Source: Mesorhizobium sp. WSM3859
Lineage (GTDB): Bacteria > Pseudomonadota > Alphaproteobacteria > Rhizobiales > Rhizobiaceae
Length of the DNA: 64,000 nucleotides
Direction: 5' to 3'
Assembly: GCF_002295065.1 (NCBI RefSeq)
Contig: NZ_NSGG01000007.1
Location: 124,001 to 188,000, forward strand
Position 1 is the first letter of the stretch. Each line of letters begins with the position of its first letter. The notes below the pieces were generated by a model that did no database searches, was not told the origin of the DNA, and saw only the letters and a list, made by a program, of their open reading frames with translations. The translations under genes were made by a program, and so were the position numbers. Shown piece by piece: positions 33,131-42,640 of this stretch.

Positions 33131-34884
33131 GCCGGAAAAAATCCGTGATGCCCGAAGAGGTCGCCGCCGTGCTTGCGGAAGCGACGCGGCAGGCCCGCGC
33201 CGCAGGGTTAGATACCGCTATTGGGCCGGATGACGGCGAGCCTGGCACGGCGCCGCGCAAGGGCAGCAAGGTGGATCTGGAGGTCGTCAAGGCCTGCGCC
33301 GCCCTCGACCATTCCGACACCGACAATGCCGAAAGGCTGCTTGCCCATTTCGGCGAGGACCTGCTGGTGCGCGCGCAATCCAAGGCCAGGCGAGCGGCCT
33401 TTGCCGTCTGGACCGGCACGCATTGGGATATCGAGACCGGCGAGCCACGCGCCTTGGCGATCGCCCAGAATGTCGGCGGCCGCATCGCGCTCGAGGTCGA
33501 TTTCATCGAGCCGACCGAGGCGGAAAAGCATGCGATCGAAAGCGGGCTAAAAGCCTGCAAGATCGCCGAGGAAGAGCGGACGCCCGCGCAAAAGCGTCTG
33601 GCGAAGCTGGCGGAAGCCGCGCAGGCGAATGTTGCCCGGCGGGTCAGCCGCCGCATGACGCATGCGGTGTCGTCGAAGAACAAGGCCAAGCTCGAGGCCA
33701 TGCTTGCCTGCGCGGCCCCGCACATCCAGCGCGGCCCTGACGAGTTCAACGCCGACCCGCTCAAGGTCGCGCTGGCAAGCCACACGCTCTGCTTCCGCCG
33801 CACCCGCAAGCGTGTCCGCAACCCCGCCTATGACGATCCCGACGACAATCGCGAGGACGTGCCCGAATTCATCGATGTCCCCGACGCTGAGCTGAAAGTG
33901 GTGGAAGGGCATCGCCGCCAGGACATGATCACGCAGCGGGTGCCGGTGGACTATGACCCGAACGCGACATGCCCGAAATGGGATGAGTTCGTGCGCGACA
34001 AGCTGCCGATCGACGCCGTGCGCCGCATGGTCCAGGTGGCCTCAGGCCTGGGGCTTGTCGGTCTGACGGTGCAAAAGCTGTTTTTCCACTATGGTAAGGG
34101 CGCCAACGGCAAATCCGTCTACATGGAAACGCTTTGCCGGTTGCTGGGCGAGGTGGCGGTCACGCTGCCTTCGGAATCCTTCATCGGTGAAGGCAAGGCC
34201 GGGGGCGCGGCCAATCCCGATATGGCGAGGCTCTATGGCCGACGTTTCCTGCGCGTGAAAGAGCTGCCCGAGGGCGAGGATCTGCGCGAGAACCTGGTCA
34301 AGGATCTGACGGGCGGCGAGCATTTCACGGTGCGCGACCTGTTCGAGGGCTATTTCGACTTCCGGCCGGTCTTCACCGGCCACATGTCCGGCAACGGCTA
34401 TCCGCGCATTTCGGGCACGGACAATGGCATCTGGCGACGCATGGCCGTCATCCACTGGTCGAAGATCATCGCCGAGGCCGACCAGCGCGAGTTCGAGGAG
34501 GTGGTCTCGGAATTCGTGCCTGAGTATCCGGGCATCCTGAACTGGCTGATCGAAGGCGTGCTGATCTTCCTGCGCGAGGGGCTGGTGATCCCCGACGCGG
34601 TGCGGTTGAAGACACAGGAATATCGCGACGAAATGGACCGCACGTCAGCTTTTTGCGCGCGCTGCGTGGTGCCCGATCCTGCGGCCGAGCTGACCGCCAA
34701 GCAGTTCTATCAGGCGTATGTCGACTTCACCGTGGACGAGGGCGGCAAGCCGATCTCGCTGACGGCGTTCGGGCTGATCATGAAGAAGAAATACGAGCGA
34801 GTGGACGGGCGCATCGTCGTCTACCGCGGCGTGCGCCTGGTAGACGTGCCAGCCTCGCGCGTACCCGACCAGGAGGCGCGATGA
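33127..34884 (+). CDS. phage/plasmid primase-helicase, SF3 type (P4/D5 family)
   Basis: Starting at the GTG at 33127, the 585-residue product carries the D5 N-terminal region and an SF3 helicase with Walker A GKGANGKS (323-330) and LYGRRFLRVKELPEGE. After it come MSGNGYPRISGTDNGIWRR, the family's Walker-C/arginine-finger region, and a C-terminal winged-helix-like segment. It unwinds DNA at the phage origin. The upstream primase is coupled to it. The origin itself was not located. Confidence 0.9.
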   Translation: MSRKKSVMPEEVAAVLAEATRQARAAGLDTAIGPDDGEPGTAPRKGSKVDLEVVKACAALDHSDTDNAERLLAHFGEDLLVRAQSKARRAAFAVWTGTHWDIETGEPRALAIAQNVGGRIALEVDFIEPTEAEKHAIESGLKACKIAEEERTPAQKRLAKLAEAAQANVARRVSRRMTHAVSSKNKAKLEAMLACAAPHIQRGPDEFNADPLKVALASHTLCFRRTRKRVRNPAYDDPDDNREDVPEFIDVPDAELKVVEGHRRQDMITQRVPVDYDPNATCPKWDEFVRDKLPIDAVRRMVQVASGLGLVGLTVQKLFFHYGKGANGKSVYMETLCRLLGEVAVTLPSESFIGEGKAGGAANPDMARLYGRRFLRVKELPEGEDLRENLVKDLTGGEHFTVRDLFEGYFDFRPVFTGHMSGNGYPRISGTDNGIWRRMAVIHWSKIIAEADQREFEEVVSEFVPEYPGILNWLIEGVLIFLREGLVIPDAVRLKTQEYRDEMDRTSAFCARCVVPDPAAELTAKQFYQAYVDFTVDEGGKPISLTAFGLIMKKKYERVDGRIVVYRGVRLVDVPASRVPDQEAR

Positions 34885-35219
34885 GCCCCGTACCCCTCCG
34901 GGACGTCAGTAGGCCTGCGTGCTGGCGGCAGTTGCGGGACTTTGCGACACGGCGCGATACCCTGATCAGCGGCGATAAGGGAAACAAAAACAGTATCTTG
35001 CGGGAGTCTGCACCAGTTTCTGCGCACGTAATGGGCGAAGACCGGGGCGAGGGGGAATGGACCCTTACGCAAAGCCTGCCAAAAACTGTCGCTAGTGTCG
35101 CGTCCACGTTCCAACCCTCTGGAATCGCTCGCTTCGAGCTTTGCTCTGACTACCGCCTGACTCTCTCAAAACCATCGCGAACTGCTGCAGGAAGAAGACA
35201 TGAAGACGGTAACGATTGA
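34881..35219 (+). CDS. possible small phage protein (uncertain)
   Basis: An ATG overlapping the helicase stop (ATGA) opens a 112-residue frame (MSPVPLRDVSRPACWRQLRD onward) that overlaps the next gene by 20 bases. The product shows no domain and a composition only partly protein-like, so the only support is the coupled start. The alternative is that 34885-35199 is a spacer. Confidence 0.35.
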   Translation: MSPVPLRDVSRPACWRQLRDFATRRDTLISGDKGNKNSILRESAPVSAHVMGEDRGEGEWTLTQSLPKTVASVASTFQPSGIARFELCSDYRLTLSKPSRTAAGRRHEDGND

Positions 35220-36036
35220 TGAGATGCTGACCTGGGCCTTCGTACATGAATTGCCCAAAGGCGGCGGTGTGGAAGGACTGGATAATCCGCATTCGGCTTG
35301 GCGCTGCCTGCAGGCCTCCTCATGGGGCAAGATCACCGGCTTTGGCGAGCTTGGCGCGCTGATCGACGGCGGCCGCAAGGACTACGAAAACTTCTGGCTC
35401 GAGCAGGGCGAGCCGCATGAGGATGCGGTGACCGTTGGCCGTGAAGTAGCAGCACTGGCCGGTTGCGACGTCGTGATCCCGGCCGGGTGGAACGCTTTGG
35501 CCGATTGGCCCGATACGCAGGGCCTGGCGGAATTCCATGTGGCGAGGGCAGTCGACCGCTATGGCAGACGGTCGCGCGAGCAGCGCGGCGAGGGAATTGT
35601 CTCGCTGGTCGTCGGCACCGCTATCCTCGGCCGCGAACCGGACTGGACAGCCGAGCCGTCGAAGATTCGCTTGGCTGAACGTGCCGGTCGGCCGGCATGG
35701 TTCGTCATGAAGCGGGTGACCGACGAGAACGGCCAGATCTTCGACATCGAGGTGCATGGCTATGACGAACGCGCCAAGCGCCCGGTCAGCGGCGCCTACA
35801 GGAAATACGAGTTCTCCACCGACCCGGGCGGCGACATCATGGGTAGGCTAGATTACCAGATCTGGGTCGCGGCGTTGCGCCGGTTGGAGAGCGAGCTTGC
35901 CACGCAGTTGACCGCGCATCGGTTGGTGTTTTCCGACCGTTCGATGACGCCTTGGCTGGGTGAGGACAGGCCGGGCGTCTGGCTGGCTGACAGGGCCGCC
36001 GCCGGCCACGTGAAAAAAACTGCCTCTGTCCGTTGA
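35200..36036 (+). CDS. hypothetical phage protein, 278 residues
   Basis: The product begins MKTVTIDEMLTWAFVHELPK with GCAGGAAGAAGACATGA giving a good ribosome-binding site. It is soluble, with FVMKRVTDENGQIFDIEVHG YDERAKRP and DYQIWVAALRRLESEL. It lies between the replication and packaging modules and is followed by a terminator, so it ends the early operon. It resembles conserved phage proteins found before terminase genes but I cannot name it. Confidence 0.7.
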   Translation: MKTVTIDEMLTWAFVHELPKGGGVEGLDNPHSAWRCLQASSWGKITGFGELGALIDGGRKDYENFWLEQGEPHEDAVTVGREVAALAGCDVVIPAGWNALADWPDTQGLAEFHVARAVDRYGRRSREQRGEGIVSLVVGTAILGREPDWTAEPSKIRLAERAGRPAWFVMKRVTDENGQIFDIEVHGYDERAKRPVSGAYRKYEFSTDPGGDIMGRLDYQIWVAALRRLESELATQLTAHRLVFSDRSMTPWLGEDRPGVWLADRAAAGHVKKTASVR

Positions 36037-36084
36037 CGCGCGGCAGAAACTTGACTTAGACCTGATCACGGTAAGAAAGAACTG

Positions 36085-36114
36085 GCCCCGGCGCTCCTCG
36101 CGACCGGGGCTTTT
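36085..36114 (+). terminator. rho-independent terminator ending the early operon
   Basis: Perfect 7-bp stem GCCCCGG (36085-36091) / CCGGGGC (36104-36110) followed by TTTT. It lies 48 bases after the 278-residue gene. Confidence 0.75.
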
Positions 36115-36133
36115 CGTTGCCGGGAGCTTGGTC

Positions 36134-36670
36134 GTGACCATCGAGCTGCACGCCGACGCGTCCGATTTCGAGCAACTTGCCCGCGGCATCGCTCGGCTGC
36201 CCGAGCAGATCAAGGTTAAGGCCGCTTCCCGGGCGATGCGGCGCGTCATGCAGATGGCGCGCACGCGGATCGTCAAGCGCTCGGCCGAACGTGTCGACCT
36301 TACCCAGTCACGCATTCGCGCGCTTACGACCGTTGCCATGAATGCCGGCGGCAACAGCGCCGACATCGTCATGCGATCGAACTGGATCGCGCTCTACAAG
36401 CTTGGCGCAACCCAGATTGCCACGGGCGTTCGTGTGCGGATGCGCGGTTCGTATCGCTCGGCCTTCATCGCCGGCATGGGCAGCGGGCACGAGGGCGTCT
36501 TCAAGCGCCAGGGCAAGGCAAGGCTGCCGATCCACGAACTGTTCGGTCCCAACCCTGCGCACGATATCACGAACCATCCCGAAGTGTTTCTGCAGGTCCT
36601 GGCCGAAGTAATCGAAGACCGACTGCTGCCCCGCTACCTGCACGAAGTCGAAAACCTGTTACCCCGCTGA
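36134..36670 (+). CDS. phage tail protein of the minor-tail Z / gp10 type
   Basis: The 178-residue protein, started at the GTG at 36134 behind GGGAG, reads IELHADASDFEQLARGIARL, then SRAMRRVMQMARTRIVKR and KARLPIHELFGPN. These are the marks of the prophage minor tail protein Z family and HK97 gp10-like tail completion proteins. It is displaced upstream of the terminase, as in some myophage mosaics. It would help join tail to head. Confidence 0.7.
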   Translation: MTIELHADASDFEQLARGIARLPEQIKVKAASRAMRRVMQMARTRIVKRSAERVDLTQSRIRALTTVAMNAGGNSADIVMRSNWIALYKLGATQIATGVRVRMRGSYRSAFIAGMGSGHEGVFKRQGKARLPIHELFGPNPAHDITNHPEVFLQVLAEVIEDRLLPRYLHEVENLLPR

Positions 36671-36812
36671 CCCCGAACCAGGCAGGGCGGACTAGGGACC
36701 GTACAGGCGCCACCCACCCCAACGGGCCGGGGCGACCCCGGATTTTTGCCAGTCGTACCGCCCCAAAAATTGGGTTGTCAGGGTTGTCAGCGGCTTGAAG
36801 GAAGTTGTCTGA
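36671..36812. other. spacer before terminase genes; possible cos region
   Basis: These 142 bases hold GGGCCGGGGCGACCCCGG, a GC-rich symmetry, and a tandem GGTTGTCAGGGTTGTCAG at about 36773-36790. In lambda-type phages the cos site and terminase-binding repeats lie immediately upstream of the small terminase gene. I see repeats consistent with that but no provable cos. Confidence 0.3.
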
Positions 36813-37400
36813 ATGCAGCCCGAAGCGACCGTGATGGCGACGCCGGCCGAGGTAGCGGCGCGAGACGGCGTTACGAAGCAGGCCGTGACCAAACTCGTGC
36901 GGCGACTGGTCGAGGAGCACGACCTGCCAGCCGAGCGCGACGCCCGTGATCGGATCATGCGCTTCTCGCTGGCGCACTATGATCATTACCGCGGCGAGTT
37001 CGCGAGTTCCGAGAAGGTCGCTGCGGCGCGCAAGGATGCGCCGTCGGCTTCCCCGGTGAATTCCAGCACCTCGCGCGACGAGGCGCTTCGGCAGGAAGCC
37101 TGGCTGAAGGTTGGGCGCGAGAAATTGCGCCGGCAGGAGCATATCGGTCAGCTCGTGCGCGCCGATCGCATGCGCGAGGCCCTAACGGTCTGCGGCAGAG
37201 AGATCCAGTCGAGCATCGCGCGGCTGCAGAACAAGGCCGACGATATGGCGCTGGCTGTTTCGCGAGAGGGCTCTCACGGCCTTCGCGTATTGCTGCGCCA
37301 GATCGCTTTCGACCTGAATACCGAGATCGCGGATCGCCTTGCGGGCATCGTTGCGCAAGCGGCCGAGCACGACGAGGCGCTCGAGGACGAAGAGCTTTGA
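36813..37400 (+). CDS. terminase small subunit
   Basis: The 195-residue protein has an N-terminal helix-turn-helix (TPAEVAARDGVTKQAVTKLV) and a helical body ending in an acidic tail (EHDEALEDEEL). This layout and its position directly before the GpA-type large terminase identify the small subunit, which recognises phage DNA ends. GAAGGAAG precedes the ATG. Confidence 0.8.
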   Translation: MQPEATVMATPAEVAARDGVTKQAVTKLVRRLVEEHDLPAERDARDRIMRFSLAHYDHYRGEFASSEKVAAARKDAPSASPVNSSTSRDEALRQEAWLKVGREKLRRQEHIGQLVRADRMREALTVCGREIQSSIARLQNKADDMALAVSREGSHGLRVLLRQIAFDLNTEIADRLAGIVAQAAEHDEALEDEEL

Positions 37401-39388
37401 GCATCCACATTGGCCCTGGCCACCCGGGAGCATTGCGTCTCGCCGGCATGGCGCTGGCGGATACCATCAGGCCACGGCCGCCGGCGCGTTTTCGCGAGTG
37501 GCTGCCCAAGAATATCATCCTGGTCGACGGACCGAAGAAGGGAGAATTCTGGGCGCTCGACGACGCGCCATATCTCGGCGAGATTGCCGACTGCCTCAGC
37601 ATCGAGCATCCCTGCAACCTGGTGACGGTCCGTAAGTCCCAGCAGACCGGCGTGTCGATCCTGGCGCTGGCCTGGGCGCTCTACATCGCCGACACCGCGC
37701 CGGACAACACGATCTACGGCCTGCCGTCGATCGACTTCCTGCAGGACATGAACAGCCAGAAGCTGCAGCCGCTGATCGAGGCCTGGCAGAAGGAGACCGG
37801 CAAGCAGGTCATATTCCCGGCGGTGAGCCGATCCGGTGCGGGCTCCACCATCTATGAGAAGCGGTTCGCGGGCGGATCGCTGATGCTGGCCAACGCCAAC
37901 GTGGCCACGGACCTGTCCGGCAAGACCACACGCTACGGCGTCAAGGACGAGGTCTCGAAGTGGCAGACCCACGTCACCGGCGACGATCCAGAGACGCTGT
38001 TCTTCGGCCGCTTCACGGCATTCCGGAGAACGAAGTCGTACAAGATCTTCGAGCTGTCGACGCCCGAGATCGACACTGGCGACGAACTCGGCGACGCGCA
38101 GGGGCACTGCCGCATCGACCGGTCCTTCAAGCGTTCCGACCAGCGTTTCTGGAACATCGCCTGCGTCGAATGCAGAGGCGAGTTCGTCCAGTCGCATGAG
38201 GGCTTCCACCTCGATCGGCTGCATCCGCACAAAAGCTTCTATGTCTGCCCGCATTGCGGACATATCGTCAGCGAGACGGAGCGGGTCATCGGCGTTCGCA
38301 ACGGACGCTACATCGCGACGCTCTCCGGCCCCGACCGGCATCCCGGCTTCCACGTCGACGCCTTCATCTCGCTGATGATGAGCTACGAGGCGATCGCGGA
38401 AGACGTGCTCAACCAGGCCAAGCCCGGTGGGCTCGGGGAAAAAGGCATCTTCAATCTGGTGTACGGCCTTCCCGCCAAGGTGAAGGGCAACGCGCCGGAA
38501 TATGAGCGGCTGATGGAGCGCCGCGAGCCCTTCGCCGAAATGAGGGTTCCGGCGGAGGGCCTCATCCTGGTCGCCGGCGCCGATGTGCAGCACAACGGCA
38601 TCTGGGCCGTAGTCGTCGCCTTCGGCGAGGACCGGCAGAGCTGGGTGCTCGGCGTCCGCTTCTTCGAAGGTACGACCGACAATCCTGGCGAGGGCGCCTG
38701 GACGAATCTCGACGAGTTCTTCGCCAAGCCGCTCGACGACGCCTTTGGCGGGCAGCGGCGGATTGACGCGTTGGCGGTGGACGGCGGCGACGGCGGCCGC
38801 ACCAACCAGGTGCTGGAGTGGTGCCGGCGCCGCGCCAATACCTACGCGGTCAAGGGTGCCGGCGGACGCGGCGTGCCGGCGATCAGCGTTCCGGCGAAGA
38901 AGTCGATCACCAAGCGCGGCAAGCGTAAGCGCTTCGGCAGCGCCATGCTGTGGCCGGTCGGCACCTGGGGCTTGAAGGCGGAGCTGTTCGCCAACCTGCA
39001 CAAGCTCGGCTTGCGCTCCGGCGAGCCGGCAGATCCCGCCGGCTATGTCCATTTCGGCGAATTCCTGCCGAAGGAGTATTTCCTGCAGCTCACGGCCGAA
39101 GCCTTCGTGGCCGAGGTCGTGCGCGGCAAGTTCCACGAGGAATGGAAACGCCTGCGGCCGGACAATCACTGCCTCGACGCCCACGTTTACGCCATGGCGA
39201 TGGCGGAGATGCTCGGCCTCTCCACCCGGCGCGCGGACGACTGGGCGGCGGTGCGGCAGCGGCTGCAACCGGCGCCCGAGCCCGACTTGCTCAACGGCCT
39301 GCCCCTGGCCGGCCCCAGGGCGGCACCGGCGGCGAGGAATGACACGGCATCGCAGGCCCGTCGCCAGAAATGGAAGAACCGCAAATGA
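37397..39388 (+). CDS. terminase large subunit, GpA family
   Basis: The 663-residue packaging motor matches the lambda gpA family. It has a degenerate Walker A VRKSQQTGVS (78-87), YLPSIDFLQDMNSQKL-type motifs and DEVSKWQ for the ATPase. A C-terminal nuclease region follows, with DGGDGGRTNQVLEW and DNHCLDAHVYAMAMAEM. The TTG at 37397 overlaps the small-subunit stop (TTGA); an internal ATG at 37448 is the alternative start. It translocates DNA into the head and cuts at cos. Confidence 0.92.
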   Translation: MSIHIGPGHPGALRLAGMALADTIRPRPPARFREWLPKNIILVDGPKKGEFWALDDAPYLGEIADCLSIEHPCNLVTVRKSQQTGVSILALAWALYIADTAPDNTIYGLPSIDFLQDMNSQKLQPLIEAWQKETGKQVIFPAVSRSGAGSTIYEKRFAGGSLMLANANVATDLSGKTTRYGVKDEVSKWQTHVTGDDPETLFFGRFTAFRRTKSYKIFELSTPEIDTGDELGDAQGHCRIDRSFKRSDQRFWNIACVECRGEFVQSHEGFHLDRLHPHKSFYVCPHCGHIVSETERVIGVRNGRYIATLSGPDRHPGFHVDAFISLMMSYEAIAEDVLNQAKPGGLGEKGIFNLVYGLPAKVKGNAPEYERLMERREPFAEMRVPAEGLILVAGADVQHNGIWAVVVAFGEDRQSWVLGVRFFEGTTDNPGEGAWTNLDEFFAKPLDDAFGGQRRIDALAVDGGDGGRTNQVLEWCRRRANTYAVKGAGGRGVPAISVPAKKSITKRGKRKRFGSAMLWPVGTWGLKAELFANLHKLGLRSGEPADPAGYVHFGEFLPKEYFLQLTAEAFVAEVVRGKFHEEWKRLRPDNHCLDAHVYAMAMAEMLGLSTRRADDWAAVRQRLQPAPEPDLLNGLPLAGPRAAPAARNDTASQARRQKWKNRK

Positions 39389-40989
39389 AGTTGTTGGACA
39401 GGATATTCGGCAGGGGAGGCGCGTCCGCTCCGCGCCCGTCCCCGCAGGCCGGATACCTGCGCGACGGTCGCTCGAGGATCCTGTCGACGCGCGGCACGGC
39501 GCTGCGCGACCATCGCGACGAGGTGCGCACCGCCTGGCGGCGCGCGGCCGGCCTCGCCATGGACATCATCCAGAATTCGGGCCGCCTGCGCGGCGCCGTC
39601 GACCAGGTCATCGCCGACACGGTGGGCGTTGAACTGATCCTCAGCCCGGCGCCCGACCTGTCGGCGCTCGGCTACGACAAGCAGGAGACGGACGCGTTCA
39701 TCAAGCTGCTGAAAGCGGCGTGGAAGCATTGGGCGTGGAACGCGCGCGAGTGTGATCTCAAAGGCAAGTTCATCGTGCCGCAGAAGGTGGATGTCGCGCT
39801 TCGCCACGATGTCGTCTACGGCGAAGCCCTGGCGCTGATGGACTACATGTCCGTTCGCGAGCGGCACCAATACGGAATCACCTCCGGCACCAAGATGTGC
39901 CTGACGACGCCGACCGCGCTGGTCCAGGATACCGGCGAGATCGAGGGGCTCTACCAGGGCGTCATCCATGACCCGAATGGCCGCCCCATCGCCTATCGCC
40001 TCGCCGAAAAGGAAAGCGGCATTATCGTCAAGCGCGACCACGCGGCCTATGACGGAGAGGGTCGCCAGATGGTCGCCCATGTCTTCGATCCGATGGACAG
40101 CAATGACGTTCGCGGCATCTCGCGCCTGGTGACCGCGTTCCGCGAATATTTGCAATGGGAGACCCTGGTCGATGTCACGATCCAGACCGGGATACTGCAG
40201 ACGGTCTTCGCCCAGGTGCTGACCAGCGAGAGGCCGTCGGCCGAAGCCTTCGAAGGGCTCGAAGCGCTGGGCGAGAGTCAGGACGGCAAGGCGCTGCGCG
40301 ACGAGTTTCGCGATTATTTCCTCGCCGTCATGGACAAGGCGGCCGAAAGCGAGATCTCGGTCGGCACCGATCCGAAATTGTCGCATCTGGCGCCCGGCGA
40401 GAAGCTGGAATTGATGTCGACCGGCATTCCGGGTCCGCAGTTCCTGCCGGTCTCGAGCGAGCTGCAGCGGGGCATGGCGCGCGCGATCGGCATCAGCGTC
40501 GCCAGCTACACCATGAATTATGAGGGCGCGACCTATTCCTCGACCCGGATGGAGGGCGCATCCCTGCATCCGGTGGTCACCCGCCGGCGCGAGCGTATCG
40601 CAGCACCGATTTGCCAGCTTGCCTACGAGCATCTCGTCGACGAGCTGATCGGCACCGGACGCTTGCCCCTCAAGGGCGGCTACGAGGCGTTTCGCGCCAA
40701 TCGCGACAAGGTCCTGTGGGCCAACTGGCAGGGGCCCGCCAAGGCCACCGCCGACGACCAGAAGAGCGCCAAGGCCGCGACCGAGCGGCTGCTGAACGGC
40801 ACCTCGACGCCGGACATGGAATGCGCCGAGATCGGCGTCGACGCGGAGGAAGTCTTCGAGCGCCGGCTCTACTGGCACAAGCGCTACCTCGCCGAGGGCA
40901 TGCCGTCGCCTTTCGTTCGCAATCCAACCGATCCAAATGACGATGTTGTCCCAGCCGAAAATGCGCCGAAACAGAAGGAAAATGCCTGA
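39385..40989 (+). CDS. phage portal protein, lambda family
   Basis: The 534-residue portal starts at the ATG overlapping the terminase stop (ATGA). Recognisable parts are the N-terminal helical region, NSGRLRGAVDQVIADTVGVE, and the central FDPMDSNDVRGISRLVTAF and MNYEGATYSSTRMEG motifs typical of lambda gpB. It forms the dodecameric DNA gate at one capsid vertex. It is followed with overlap by the gpW-like gene, as in lambda. Confidence 0.92.
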   Translation: MKLLDRIFGRGGASAPRPSPQAGYLRDGRSRILSTRGTALRDHRDEVRTAWRRAAGLAMDIIQNSGRLRGAVDQVIADTVGVELILSPAPDLSALGYDKQETDAFIKLLKAAWKHWAWNARECDLKGKFIVPQKVDVALRHDVVYGEALALMDYMSVRERHQYGITSGTKMCLTTPTALVQDTGEIEGLYQGVIHDPNGRPIAYRLAEKESGIIVKRDHAAYDGEGRQMVAHVFDPMDSNDVRGISRLVTAFREYLQWETLVDVTIQTGILQTVFAQVLTSERPSAEAFEGLEALGESQDGKALRDEFRDYFLAVMDKAAESEISVGTDPKLSHLAPGEKLELMSTGIPGPQFLPVSSELQRGMARAIGISVASYTMNYEGATYSSTRMEGASLHPVVTRRRERIAAPICQLAYEHLVDELIGTGRLPLKGGYEAFRANRDKVLWANWQGPAKATADDQKSAKAATERLLNGTSTPDMECAEIGVDAEEVFERRLYWHKRYLAEGMPSPFVRNPTDPNDDVVPAENAPKQKENA

Positions 40990-41261
40990 TGCCGACGCTG
41001 ATCAAGCTCGGCGGCACCCAGGTTGACGCCGAAGATCCCTGCGCCCTCTACCAGGCGCTCTATGCGGCGAAGCTGAAGCTGCTGGCCGGCGAGCGCGTTG
41101 AAGAGACAGAGGTGCGCTCCCCCGTCACCCAGCAACGGGTCAGGGTCTCGGCCACGAATATCGCGGCCCTCGACGCGGAACTGATGCGCCTCGCGGCCGC
41201 CTGTTCGGCAAAGAACGGCAAGCGCTCGCACTACGCGAAGCGCATCCGCTTCACCTGCTGA
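40989..41261 (+). CDS. gpW-like head-tail joining protein
   Basis: The 90-residue product has two helices, DPCALYQALYAAKLKLLAGE and ALDAELMRLAAACSAK, with a short beta region between, the shape of lambda gpW. It sits right after the portal gene with overlapping start and stop. It should plug the portal and bind the tail connector. Confidence 0.7.
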   Translation: MPTLIKLGGTQVDAEDPCALYQALYAAKLKLLAGERVEETEVRSPVTQQRVRVSATNIAALDAELMRLAAACSAKNGKRSHYAKRIRFTC

Positions 41262-41268
41262 GGTTGCC

Positions 41269-42594
41269 ATGACATCGCTGATCCACATCGCCGACCGGGT
41301 GCTTAACCGGCCGCTGCTGATCACGCGCGACAAGGCCGAAGTTATTCTGTCGGTTCTGGCCGGCCGCATCGGCATCAATGCGCCCGAGGCCTCGCGCTTC
41401 GAAGGCTCCTCCGTAGTCGAGGACGAGAACGGAGCCCGCCGTGCCGTGCCGTATCGCGTGACGCGGGAAGGTGTCGGCATCATCACAGTCACCGGCTCGC
41501 TGGTGAACCGGGGTGCATGGGTCGGGGCGAGCTCGGGCCTGACCTCCTATGAGGGTATCGGCTTCCAGCTCAAGTCTGCGGCGGCTGACCCGGCCGTCAG
41601 GTCGGTCATTCTCGACATGCATTCGCCGGGCGGCGAGGCCGTCGGCGCGTTCGAAACGGCCGCGCTGGTCCGCGATCTCGCCGCCAAGAAGCGCACCGTC
41701 GCCGTTGTCAACGGAATGGCGGCATCGGCCATGTATGCCATCGCGTCTGGCGCGACCGAGATCGTCACCACGGAAACCGGCCTATCCGGCTCGATCGGCG
41801 TCGTGCTCCTCCATGCCGACTTCAGCCGCCAACTGGATCGCGAAGGCATCACGCCGACCCTTATCCACGCCGGCGCGCACAAGGTCGACGGCAATCCGTT
41901 CGAGCCGCTGTCCGACGCGGTGCGAGAGGATCTGCAGGCCGAGGTCGACGCCTTTTACGAAAGCTTCCTAGCGACCGTCGCCAAGGGACGCGGCAACCGG
42001 CTCACCGCTGCCGCGGCCCGCAAGACGGAGGCCCGCACCTTCATCGGCCAGGTGGCCGTGGATGCGGGCATTGCCGACCGCGTCGGCTCCTTCGAATCGG
42101 TCCTCGCGGACCTGACCAGCGCCCCTGGGCGCTCCACCTCGCAACCAAGGAGAACTTCCATGAGCGAGAAAACCGGCGCGCCTGCAGCCGAAGATGATGC
42201 CGGCATTCCGAAGGCCGATCACGACGCGGCGGTGAAAGCCGCGCTCGCCGAAGGCGAAGCCGCGGGCGCCAAGACGGCCACTGATCGCCTGGTTGCGGCG
42301 CTCTCGGCCGAGGGTGTGAAGGGCGACGCCGCCCGCATGACCGCTGCGCTCGACCTGGCGCAGAAGTCGCCCGGGATGTCCGGCGAGGATGTCGTCGCCT
42401 TCGTCGTGGCCAATGTGGCGGGTTCGAACGCTAAGAGCGGGGCCGACGCTTCCACCTATGAGAAGTCGCGCCTCGCCGCGGCCGGGGTTGCGCAGCCTGG
42501 CGCACCCAAGAGCGCCGAGGCGTCGCAACAGGCGGCAAGCCGGATCCTAGCCAACTACCGCGCCTCCACGGGCACGGCGTCAAAGCAGGGCTGA
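41269..42594 (+). CDS. S49-family head maturation protease with C-terminal scaffold region
   Basis: The 441-residue protein is a lambda gpC-type prohead protease. Its S49 domain has DMHSPGGEAVGAF, the nucleophile Ser153 in NGMAASAMYA, and Lys205 in HAGAHKVDGNPF. The 52-residue spacing between Ser and Lys matches that of known single-domain SppA enzymes. Residues after about 297 form a helical alanine-rich region that is the scaffold, also made separately from an internal start at 42160. The protease trims capsid proteins during head assembly. Confidence 0.9.
   Translation: MTSLIHIADRVLNRPLLITRDKAEVILSVLAGRIGINAPEASRFEGSSVVEDENGARRAVPYRVTREGVGIITVTGSLVNRGAWVGASSGLTSYEGIGFQLKSAAADPAVRSVILDMHSPGGEAVGAFETAALVRDLAAKKRTVAVVNGMAASAMYAIASGATEIVTTETGLSGSIGVVLLHADFSRQLDREGITPTLIHAGAHKVDGNPFEPLSDAVREDLQAEVDAFYESFLATVAKGRGNRLTAAAARKTEARTFIGQVAVDAGIADRVGSFESVLADLTSAPGRSTSQPRRTSMSEKTGAPAAEDDAGIPKADHDAAVKAALAEGEAAGAKTATDRLVAALSAEGVKGDAARMTAALDLAQKSPGMSGEDVVAFVVANVAGSNAKSGADASTYEKSRLAAAGVAQPGAPKSAEASQQAASRILANYRASTGTASKQG
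42160..42594 (+). CDS. nested scaffolding protein (Nu3-like) from an internal start
   Basis: Within the protease gene and in the same frame, AAGGAG at about 42147-42152 lies eight bases before an ATG at 42160, which opens MSEKTGAPAAEDDAGIPKAD. The 144-residue product is the helical C-terminal part alone. Lambda makes its Nu3 scaffold in the same way from inside gene C, so I infer that two products are made from this locus. Confidence 0.72.
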   Translation: MSEKTGAPAAEDDAGIPKADHDAAVKAALAEGEAAGAKTATDRLVAALSAEGVKGDAARMTAALDLAQKSPGMSGEDVVAFVVANVAGSNAKSGADASTYEKSRLAAAGVAQPGAPKSAEASQQAASRILANYRASTGTASKQG

Positions 42595-42640
42595 CGCCTC
42601 AAACCTCCAAACCGCAACTCGTCACTGAAAAGGGTTGATC

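Noticed and set aside
36773..36790. Tandem GGTTGTCAGGGTTGTCAG as a cos or terminase site
   Set aside because: The position is right, but two repeat units alone do not prove a cos site, so it is listed only as a weak spacer note.
37274..39268. A 664-residue leftward open frame
   Set aside because: It is the antisense shadow of the large terminase gene; its translation is rich in Arg, His and Ala and has no domain, as expected in high-GC DNA.
39187..40878. Long leftward frame opposite the portal gene
   Set aside because: Shadow of a well-supported portal gene; similar shadows opposite 521-1954, 32562-33821, 43291-44772 and 48813-50513 were rejected for the same reason.
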